In this document: piece by piece, positions 25,501 through 37,500 of the stretch
Layout: every line of letters begins with the position of its first letter
Numbering within the stretch: position 1 is the first letter of the stretch
From: Apostichopus japonicus
Taxonomy: Eukaryota > Echinodermata > Holothuroidea > Aspidochirotida > Stichopodidae
DNA: 64,000 bases
Assembly: GCF_037975245.1 (NCBI RefSeq)
Contig: NC_092567.1
Span: forward strand, 167,501 to 231,500
Direction: 5' to 3'
Program-made: the position numbers and the translations under genes
The notes under the pieces: generated by a model
Databases searched by the model: none
What the model was told of the DNA's origin: nothing
Seen by the model: the letters and a program-made list of their open reading frames with translations, nothing else

Positions 25501-28500
25501 ACTTATACCACACATCTGCTGAGAGGTATGTAATTCTACTTGTACCTATGCTGTTATACTTATACCACACATCTGCTGAGAGGTATGTAATTCTACTTGC
25601 ACCTATGCTGTTATACTTATGCCACACATCTGCTGAGAGGTATGTAATTCTACTTGTACCTATGCTGTTATACTTATGCCACACATCTGCTGAGAGGTAT
25701 GTAATTCTACTTGTACCTATGCTGTTATACTTATGCCACACATCTGCTGAGAGGTATGTATTTCTACTTGTACCTATGCCTGTTATACTTATGCCACACA
25801 TCTGCTGAGAGGTATGTAATTCTACTTGTACCTATGCTGTTATACTTATGCCACACATCTGCTGAGAGGTATGTAATTCTACTTGTACCTATGCTGTTAT
25901 ACTTATATCACACATCTGCTGAGAGGTATGTAATTCTACTTGTACCTATGCTGTTATACTTATACCACACATCTGCTGAGAGGTATGTAATTCTACTTGT
26001 ACCTACGCTGTTATACTTATACCACACATCTGCTGAGAGGTATGTAATTCTACTTGTACCTATGCTGTTATACTTATACCACACATCTGCTGAGAGGTAT
26101 GTAATTCTACTTGTACCTATGCTGTTATACTTATACCATACATCTGCTGAGAGGTATTACACTTTGCATATGGAAATATATTTGTACAGACTGATGCATT
26201 GACAGTGTATCAAATTAGATAATGATGAATGTTGTTAGCAAAACAAAAATACACTCAAGACAGAAATGATTACAGCAAATATGTATCCTTGCACATTGCA
26301 CTGTAATGATGGATTGTACATCTTACAAAGCAAGCAATTGGTTTCCATGCCATATTTAACTTTCATCAATTTCATTTTTTATGAAGGTCATGCTCAAATG
26401 TGAATTCTAATTTCATGAATTATCAGCTCTTGTAAAAATTGAGAAAATATCTGATAGAACTCTGTTTTTTTTTATAGCAAGATCTTTTGAAGAATTTTCT
26501 GTTGCTATTTCAGCACCTTGAAAGCTTTTATAATAGTCCATTGTCAAGATAATTTGACCCTCAGTATCCAAGCAATGCATTAAAGGATAGAGATAACTGC
26601 CTCTAGAGCCCTAAAGACCCTCAGTATCCAAGCAATGCATTAAAGGATAGAGATAAATGCCTCTAGAGTCCTAAAGACCCTCAGTATCCAAGCAATGCAT
26701 TAAAGGATAGAGATAACTGCCTCTAGAGCCCTAAAGACCCTCAGTATCCAAGCAATGCATTAAAGGATAGAGATAAATGCCTCTAGAGTCCTAAAGACCC
26801 TCAGTATCCAAGCAATGCATTAAAGGATAGAGATAACTGCCTCTAGAGTCCTAAAGACCCTCAGTATCCAAGCAATGCATTAAAGGATAGAGATAACTGC
26901 CTCTAGAGCCCTAAAGACCCTCAGTATCCAAGCAATGCATTAAAGGATAGAGATAACTGCCTCTAGAGCCCTAAAGACCCTCAGTATCCAAGCAATGCAT
27001 TAAAGGATAGAGATAACTGCCTCTAGAGTCCTAAAGACCCTCAGTATCCAAGCAATGCATTAAAGGATAGAGATAACTGCCTCTAGAGTCCTAAAGACCC
27101 TCAGTATCCAAGCAATGCATTAAAGGATAGAGATAACTGCCTCTAGAGTCCTAAAGACCCTCAGTATCCAAGCAATGCATTAAAGGATAGAGATAACTGC
27201 CTCTAGAGCCCTAAAGACCCTCAGTATCCAAGCAATGCATTAAAGGATAGAGATAACTGCCTCTAGAGCCCTAAAGACCCTCAGTATCCAAGCAATGCAT
27301 TAAAGGATAGAGATAACTGCCTCTAGAGCCCTAAGGACCCTCAGTATCCAAGCAATGCATTAAAGGATAGAGATAACTGCCTCTAGAGCCCTAAAGACCC
27401 TCAGTATCCAAGCAATGCATTAAAGGATAGAGATAACTGCCTCTAGAGCCCTAAAGACCCTCAGTATCCAAGCAATGCATTAAAGGATAGAGATAACTGC
27501 CTCTAGAGTCCTAAAGACCCTCAGTATCCAAGCAATGCATTAAAGGATAGAGATAACTGCCTCTAGAGTCCTAAAGACCCTCAGTATCCAAGCAATGCAT
27601 TAAAGGATAGAGATAACTGCCTCTAGAGTCCTAAGGAGCTTTGGATTCGAAAGGTTCTACTCTGCATCTAAGGTTACAATTGAAATTTGAAGGCAGTTTT
27701 TACATCATCATATTTATAAATCTACCACTTTAAGTCCAAAAATTCCTAACGTTTAGGTTATGGAATAAACTTTGGAGATGTGCAAGTGAAAAACTGTATG
27801 ACATTAACTTTGAGGGATATGATTTTTTTTAACTAAATGGTTTCATCACTGGGTTATTATTATTTTGGTTAAAACAGCATTATTTTGTTAGCTTCTTGAA
27901 TTAATCTTAGCATATTTTGAGAATCTGATAATCCTACAACAGGTCAGCCTCACTTTTCCAGTTTTATTCAAATGTCCAGGAAAAAGTAGAAACTTTATGC
28001 CAGGTCAGTAACTACTGTTTGCATAACTTACTAGAACTTAGATATTGAAAGAGTGTCTGGGTGACAATTTCTTCAAAAATTTATTCCAGTTAATCTATAT
28101 TTTCTTCAAACAATATCTCACAGAATGCCTTGGTTTGATCATTCAATCTTATTTGGGGAAATTTTTGTCTGGTTTGGTACAATTGCAAAATATTGCAGAC
28201 CAACTCAATTCAAAAGCTGCTTAAAGGTGACATCTATGTTTACAATTATCATCACAGCAGTCATTTTTGTTCTACATTTTAACAATACTTACAGATCCTC
28301 TCTTGGGGCCGCGAGCCCATTCAACTACGATCCTCTGGCCTTCTATCTCCCGGTCATTTTCGTATCTCATGGCATCCTGAAGTGCAATATAAATGTCAGA
28401 GCTTGTAAATGCTTCTTTATAAGGTATACCATACTTCTAATTGGTAACCTTCAAATGTAACAAACAATTTAAAGAAACACATACATAGACCCAAATGTAA

Positions 28501-31500
28501 TTTTAATCTTTCTTCAGAGAAATGGTTCAACTACTATTCTTTTTAGAGTCAGATACCAAAGTTGTCAGAGAGTGTCATTCAGTCCCCACTGTACTGTCAG
28601 TGACTCTGAGATTGATTATGTTTAGGCTTGCCTTCCTTTGTCTGCTTATGAAGTATCTTTAATGCATAAAACAGATTACAAAATGGTAATATTTAATCTA
28701 TGCCAGTAAACCATCAACAGAAACTTATATTGTCCCTAGAGCATACCGAAATACTGTATTAATTCCTTTCCTCTCTCAGAAAGAAATAACTATGCATAAA
28801 AGCATAACACAATGTCACTAGTTTGCCAAAGTCTAATTAAATACCTCATACAATGATACCTCATAAGTCCCATATGAATTTTTCTTTCTGCTTGGAGAGT
28901 TGTTCACTTAACACATCTCACAATGGTTGTTGTTAAGGGTTGGGATTGCTGCTCCTTCAAAATATGTCCACTAACTTTTGTTTCCTGTAACTCTCTTAGA
29001 ATCTATATAAATTTCATACTGTAATATTTGACAAGACACTGCTTTTAACAAATTGAAACAGAACTTTTGTGGTTCAGTTAGAAGCTGGTACAGAGTGGTC
29101 ACATTGTATTAAGTCACTGGGACTTCAACCAAACAGTCAATATATTTAGGGAAAGGTGTGTTACTGAAGAACAGCAGTAAACAACACAATATTCAGGCCT
29201 GGTCATTTTGTTCTGTTCGTGACAAAGGTCAAAGTGATAGTACATGCGACGATAATGCCATCTTATTGAATAACAGTGAAGGGCAATGTTTGGTTTCAAA
29301 GTAAGATATCTAACTCCATGTAGGAAAGAATGAAGGCTCCCATCTTTCTGTCTTGAACTCTTCCCTATATTTTACTGCTGTGTGTGGTAAATGTGTGCTT
29401 TGAAAAATGTTTATATTGCTTTGGAAGTAGACAAAAGGAATGTCAAACACCAGAAGACGTAACCATAGCAACTTAAGATTCATTAGAATATATACATATC
29501 TTATCGTGAGAAACTCAACATTCACAAAGTACTTTTTAACCTACTTAAGGACCCTAAGCCTAACCATTTTAAGGGACCATACCTAACCATGAAGAGAATT
29601 TTAATGAAAGCATACCTGAGACATGCATATGTCTAAAAGCAATATTGTGTTTTATCGGCAATTTTACCAACCTACAGAGTATTATTCAGAGCTGTGTTGA
29701 TCAACTTTAGCAATCCTACATTTTTTCATCTGATGAAAATTTATTATGTTGCCAAACATTTGATACAAAAACATCTGTTAAAAATGGGAAAACAGGAGAG
29801 AGTCCTAGCAGTAGTTGGTGGTATTTTTAAAACAATATTCAAGCACCAGCAGTTATTCATATTAAATGAAACATTGAATATTTCAATTGATTTATTGGAG
29901 GCCAGTGTGGAAGAGGGTACCACATCTGTTTGCTTCAAGTTTACTTTACAACCTGTGACAAGTTCAAATATCCAAAGGAGAGACCAAATGCAAACTCCAC
30001 TGAAATACAACGTGACCCTCTTCCCTTGGTCGAATAAATTGACATGGAATTACTTGTAGACTAATATATAAACAAGCAAATTAAGCCATATGACTTTTAA
30101 TGGTCCTCAATATTTCAAAGTATCTAAGGCACTAGAAACTGTAGATGGTCAACTTTGTAATCTTCAAGGTAAAGTTACAGTCTGCTGATACCTCATGTAA
30201 ACAAAATCATGTCAGAATGACAAATTACTGCAAGTAATTAAATTTCTATGCCAAAAAACCCATTACATAAAATTTAAGGTATCAAGCATCCTGGAAAGCA
30301 GTTTACTTTGAATACAAGTTTATAAATTTAACATTTGATCAAGTGGATTGGGTCAGAAGTTTTATGTTAATGTAAAGTACAGCTCTATAAGATATGAATG
30401 GAAATTTGCTTCAAACATCCATGTAGATGATATAATCAACCACTCATTGACTATCATTGTCCTAGGCTAGCTGAACATTACCTATCTATTAGTAATTGCA
30501 TTCAGCAATAACACCTCATGTTAGAAGAAATCTATGAGATGACATTTGCAACCAGCAATGTGAAATATTTTAACTTGTAACCATGCAAGTAACAAACTAT
30601 TTCAAAGTAATTTCAAAGTAAGATGTTAGTACCAATGAAACCATGTTTTACAACCCAACACTTTTTGATGATGAGTAACATTCATTTATAACACAATTTG
30701 ACTTTAACAAAGTGGTAAATGTGACCTGTTTTTTCTACCTTACAATAATATTGCTTAGTTCCCAGTCAATGTGATAAAAGCATTTGGAAAAGCAAAATTT
30801 CAGCCTTAATTCAGTCTAAGCTTGTAACTAACTGGATGAACTGTACCACTGTATACGAACTTCAGAGTGACTTGATCTAGTTTGTGATAATCCTGTGATC
30901 ACCACGTTGATCACCACCCTTCAAATAGTATCAAACCACCAGACCATGACATAACCTTGGACCTATGAGGCTCACAAAATGAAACTCAAATGCCTTACCT
31001 TCTCCCATCATCCCCATCAAGATAAACATTATCAGAGTCATGCACATAAGCCACAAATTAACTGTTAGATCAAATTGAAATGTCTGTGTATGTAACTTAC
31101 CTGCATTGCATGTTTGCAGAGGACTGTACTGTACACAATGTTACTTAGAGGAATGCACATTCCATCGCTATGACAACCTTACATAACAGAAAATACTGCA
31201 TATATACTAGTCCCCAGAGTAACATCCAACTCTTTCAATTTTCTCATTCAGTCTTATTTAGATCAACGTATCTGCCATTAGAATTATAATTCCACACTAA
31301 AATTTGAGAAGTTCTATCAAATTTTGTCAAAACTAATACATCAATATTATTACAATAATTAATTTCTCTGCCTCGAGATAACCCCATCATATTTGCAACT
31401 ACAGGGTACAACTTTTAGCCAATATAACAAACTTTTGTTTACTACCTAATTAACTACAAATATTTCCTTTTGGCAAACCACTTTTGGAGTAAACATTTTT

Positions 31501-34500
31501 GATATTAACTACTCTGTTGTTTTAATTACCCTACTTCCCTCCCAGAAAATATGTGAACGATCTCTACCCTCCATCTCGACCGCTGGACAGGTCTTGCATC
31601 AAAAAGACTTGGCTTTTGGCATGTTTGGTTGGAAAGGCTCCAACAGGCTGTCTTTTTGTCTAACGGTAAGCGCAAAACTTAGGCTCAACAGGGAGCTTCT
31701 GGTCACCCACGGTAACATACGGCCCGTTTGAAAGGTCTGTCGGTTTCGGGTTATTTGCCATTTTGTCAGACAATTTGGCAATGAGAGGAAATGTGGCTGA
31801 GCAGGTAAGTCAGGCGTGGCGTAGATTGGCTTAGCAATCAAACAGGGTAGCAAAAGGTAGAACTTTGGCACTCTGTGTGTCAAAAATTGTTCAATAAAGA
31901 GTAAATATTCAAGAAAATAAAAATCACTGAAGTGTGATAAAGATGATAATTTCTTCTAATATTGCACCCTCATATCTAATGATAAATATCTTGTTGCAAA
32001 GGATACCAATAATTCATGCAAAATGGACTTAGGCAACCGTTCCACACAAAAAGTGTGTCATACACTATAGATCTTTAAAATAGTAAGATATATTTCAAAA
32101 TGTAAACCTTGAAAATATGGATAAAGTACAATATGAAACTTAGCATGCATGTACTTTTACAAAATATGTTTAAAATCTGCTATGACATTGGCTCAACTGT
32201 TACAACCCAAGCAGTGTCCTTTTGTATGGTGAAAACAAAGTAAACATTTTCAACATTTTATGATTCATAGATATGTTAGATGTAGGTTCATAAATTGTTA
32301 CTATTTCCTGAGAATATGTTCTGAGATTTTCTAACTTAAACCCAATGTTTGCATTAGATGTGTCTACTTAGCTTCACAAACATAATGTCTTGGCTGTGCT
32401 AGGTCTCGGCATTACTCAATCTATGGAGAAATTTGATGAGTCTGTTGTGGTCTGAATGGTACAGTATTGATAACTGCTTGAGTAGTATGGTTTCCTATGA
32501 GACAATCTGTTGTGGTCTGAATGGTACAGTATTGATCACTGCTTGAGTAGTATGGTTTCCTATGAGACAATCTGTTGTGGTCTGAATGGTACAGTATTGA
32601 TAACTGCTTGAGTAGTATGGTTTCCTATGAGACAATCTGTTGTGGTCTGAATGGTACAGTATTGATAACTGCTTGAGTAGTATGGTTTCCTATGAGACAA
32701 TCTGTTGTGGTCTGAATGGTACAGTATTGATAACTGCTTGAGTAGTATGGTTTCCTATGAGACAATCTGTTGTGGTCTGAATGGTACAGTATTGATAACT
32801 GCTTGAGTAGTATGGTTTCCTATGAGACAATCTGTTGTGGTCTGAATGGTACAGTATTGATAACTGCTTGAGCAGTGTGGTTTCCTATGAGACAATCTGT
32901 TGTGGTCTGAATGGTACAGTATTGATAACTGCTTGAGGAGTATGGTTTCCTATGAGACAATCTGTTGTGGTCTGAATGGTACAGTATTGATAACTGCTTG
33001 AGCAGTATGGTTTCCTATGAGACAATCTGTTGTGGTCTGAATGGTACAGTATTGATAACTGCTTGAGCAGTATGGTTTCCTATGAGACAATCTGTTGTGG
33101 TCTGAATGGTACAGTATTGATAACTGCTTGAGCAGTATGGTTTCCTATGAGACAATCTGTTGTGGTCTGAATGGTACAGTATTGACAACTGCTTGAGCAG
33201 TATGGTTTCCTATGAGACAATCTGTTGTGGTCTGAATGGTACAGTATTGACAACTGCTTGAGCAGTATGGTTTCCTATGAGACAATCTGTTGTGGTCTGA
33301 ATGGTACAGTATTGATAACTGCTTGAGCAGTATGGTTTCCTATGAGACAATCTGTTGTGGTCTGAATGGTACAGTATTGATAACTGCTTGAGCAGTATGG
33401 TTTCCTATGAGACAATCTGTTGTGGTCTGAATGGTACAGTATTGATAACTGCTTGAGCAGTATGGTTTCCTATGAGACAATCTGTTGTGGTCTGAATGGT
33501 ACAGTATTGATAACTGCTTGAGCAGTGTGGTTTCCTATGAGACAATCTGTTGTGGTCTGAATGGTACAGTATTGATAACTGCTTGAGCAGTGTGGTTTCC
33601 TATGAGACAATCTGTTGTGGTCTGAATGGTACAGTATTGATAACTGCTTGAGCAGTGTGGTTTCCTATGAGACAATCTGTTGTGGTCTGAATGGTACAGT
33701 ATTGATAACTGCTTGAGTAGTCTGGTTTCCTATGAGACAATCTGTTGTGGTCTGAATGGTACAGTATTGATAACTGCTTGAGTAGTATGGTTTCCTATGA
33801 GACAATCTGTTGTGGTCTGAATGGTACAGTATTGATAACTGCTTGAGTAGTATGGTTTCCTATGAGACAATCTGTTGTGGTCTGAATGGTACAGTATTGA
33901 TAACTGCTTGAGTAGTCTGGTTTCCTATGAGACAATCTGTTGTGGTCTGAATGGTACAGTATTGATAACTGCTTGAGTAGTATGGTTTCCTATGAGACAA
34001 TCTGTTGTGGTCTGAATGGTACAGTATTGATAACTGCTTGAGTAGTATGGTTTCCTATGAGACAATCTGTTGTGGTCTGAATGGTACAGTATTGATAACT
34101 GCTTGAGTAGTGTGGTTTCCTATGAGACAATCTGTTGTGGTCTGAATGGTACAGTATTGATAACTGCTTGAGTAGTATGGTTTCCTATGAGACAATCTGT
34201 TGTGGTCTGAATGGTACAGTATTGATAACTGCTTGAGTAGTATGGTTTCCTATGAGACAATCTGTTGTGGTCTGAATGGTACAGTATTGATAACTGCTTG
34301 AGTAGTCTGGTTTCCTATGAGACAATCTGTTGTGGTCTGAATGGTACAGTATTGATAACTGCTTGAGTAGTATGGTTTCCTATGAGACAATCTGTTGTGG
34401 TCTGAATGGTACAGTATTGATACCTGCTTGAGTAGTATGGTTCCTATGAGACACTCTGTTGTGGTCTGAATGGTACAGTATTGATGGGATTATCCTCCTT

Positions 34501-37500
34501 TATTATAGATGCATTGCAGCAACAATGAATCGTCTATGAGAACTTACTTAACGAGTTACTTCGTTACTCATGAGTAGTTGATGCAAACCGATCTAATCAG
34601 ACTTACCTGTGCATCTCTCTTGTATTGGTAATCAACAAAGGCATATGCTGCAAGATAAAGAAAACAACTGATATTATACAAACTTATTCCAGAAAAAGAA
34701 CTGGTATAATTTCTCCTTCTAAATGCTTTGATCAATTAATTCAATTTCTATAGTTTAAACTTGTTTATTAACTGTCTCATTTGTTTTTCATTTCAGAATA
34801 AAAGAAATACAAACCAATCAAAGAAAAAACAACTTTTCAATTTCTTACAAACTGACCGACAGAGGTGAAGTGGCTAAAATTTGTTAACGGTGGTCCATAA
34901 ATTTCTATGGCATTACACGGTCTATTTGGTTGCTCTACTGTCACAGTTAACACTGCATTTGCACTGCAAATACTGTCACTGAAGCCTTTTGGTATTGTAC
35001 TGTAGATTTGCTCGAAGTAACATCTGTTAACCTTCCCTTAACCTGTTAATCTGTTAACCATCTGTTAAAATCACCCTCACAGTCGACCTGTACATTTGCT
35101 ACTAAAAACAGATAAATAACAAACAATAGAGTTGATCTACTTGGGTCACATTTTTGTAGTGCTCAGTAGTTAATCCTCTTCAAAGTACAATGGAATGTGA
35201 TCATAGTTAATTGTATATTTCAGCTTTGATCTTCCTCATCAATAATCTGAAAGTTAACCTGCTAACGTAACTTAACATTGCACTACAGAGACATACCTAT
35301 AACACTAGTCTGCACAGTAAGTCTTCAGAAAGTAATTTCAACTTATTCATCAGCCAATATCCACTTAAGTAGCACTGTTGATGCCAGGATAACAGTTAGG
35401 AGTATTGGGGTGTCAATTGGGACACATACATACATGTATGTGAGTAAATGCTACATACAGTATTTACCAGCGCCATGCACTAAGAAGGAAAAGTGAAGTA
35501 AATCCCAACATAAAAACTGGTTTTCACCGAGCTTTAACTGTGAACTTGATCACTTCTTTGTCACACAAACTAAAAAGGATTTTCTTTAATCAACAATGCT
35601 TGCAAGGAATAATTTAGTGTTCCAATTTTTGTGTAGCAGTTATAAAGGGTTCGGAACTTTGTCTAGTACTATACAGACTCTGTGTAGTAGAACTGCTATA
35701 ACTTGCGATAAATGGCAATATGCAATGAAAATGTTGGTACTCACCCATGCCAGTTCCTGTGATACAAAATGAAAGAGAATTTGTCACAAAGTCATACATG
35801 TGCAAAAAACATATTTTTTCAATGTTAGGCCTAGGCAAGGTTGTCATCCTGAAGGGATTTAGCTTCCTACATCCCTAAGGCTTCCCACGTATCAATGGCC
35901 ATTGAAGTACTTCACACTTAGTATTACTAAAAACAAGGGTACTCCTGTAAGTGACAGCTTGTCAGTCATAATGTCAAATTAACACCCACATTTTTTTCTC
36001 CAAATTTGACAAACAGGCTACAGTTAGACAGACTAGAAGACAGATGTAGATCATACTCATAGGGTTAAACTTAGGCCACCACCTACAGCAAGAAAGTTAA
36101 GATACAGTAGCCATATGGACTGTTTTAGGATCAAGCAAGCATGGCAAAAAAATTGCTGCAACTTAAAGCCCATTCTGAAATAGCAAGCTTGACTGTATTT
36201 TTGAAGTGTTTTGTTATATCCTTTTTATAAATTATTATCTTGTGCTTAATAATATAATTGTTCCAACTAAACTTACTTGTAACAAGATATTGAATAGTGG
36301 TGAAATTAATGCATTAGGGACAGGTAGCCATCTTACGGGAAAAGGCACTCCTACAAGTCATATTAAAGGGTGTGAAGAATCGCGCACAAAGAAACGTCTC
36401 ATGCCAGTAATCTGACCTAGTTTCGAATGAGGTGTGACAGAAATGTTAGACACCACCATCGATCCCAGAAAATACACACACAGCTTGCTACCGTCGGTAA
36501 TTAGACAATAGTGTACAGTCGATACATACAGCGACGTTCAATACCCACAACACAGCGTACATAGCAGCGTGGAAATCTCAGGCTTAGATAAAAGATAAAA
36601 AGGTATCACCTTTCATTACTGTCTGCATTTTGGGCTAAACTGCAGAATACCCCGCTACTTAAAATATTTTTATAGGTAGGCTACGAGGTACGCAGTGGAA
36701 AAATATTTATAGATAGCCTACGCGGTACGCAGACCTTCATAGAAAATTAATAAACTTAAATTAAAACCCTTCCTTAAAACGTAAACCCAATAGTTGATGT
36801 TTCGTTCTTTATACTTCGAAAAATAATGGTTTTTGCTCAAATCACAGTGATCGTAACTTTACTATATGGGCAATTCCACGGTTACTCACGTTACATTTTT
36901 GAAGACTTTGGCTTACAAATGGTCAGATAGCTCCACCATTCATTAATTTGAATGACTGCTCTCTATGCATTGATTGGGTAACAAATTTACCTGAACATTG
37001 GTAAAAACACAATTTGATTATCTTGTTTCTTGTAGGATATAGGTACATGAAAGTGTCGGTTACTCACGTTACATTTGAAAATCACCCTGATGCCAAAAAT
37101 AAACTTCATTCAAAAAGTGTCCTCATACTGGATATATTTGAAGAAAATGAATTCATGTTTTTTGGACCTTAGGTGATGATACAAATACTGAACACAATCA
37201 AAATCACATCTGGTTTCCTGTCTCGGTGAAAATGAGGCATTCACCGGTTACTCACGTTACGGTTACTCACGTTACAGTTTGTCCACCTATACAATACATA
37301 GGGAATCAAGAGTCTGTGAGGAACTTGCTGCTAGGAAACACCCATATATCAGTGGAATTGACATTTTGAACATCTTCTCCAGTGTAATTCAATAATATTA
37401 CAATCAAAAAGAGATATATACCATGTCCTTTTGAGATAATGCATGAATCATATCTTCACAAATCGGCAGCAAATTCTGGATTGTAATTAAGTTTTATTTG

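Noticed and set aside
29694-30059. 121-codon plus-strand open frame in SR intron 2
   Set aside because: It has no recognisable domain, ordinary AT-rich composition and no splice or promoter support, and is opposed by another open frame.
31599-31883. 94-codon minus-strand open frame in SR intron 2
   Set aside because: It has no family resemblance, and including it would break the consistent exon phases of the SR gene.
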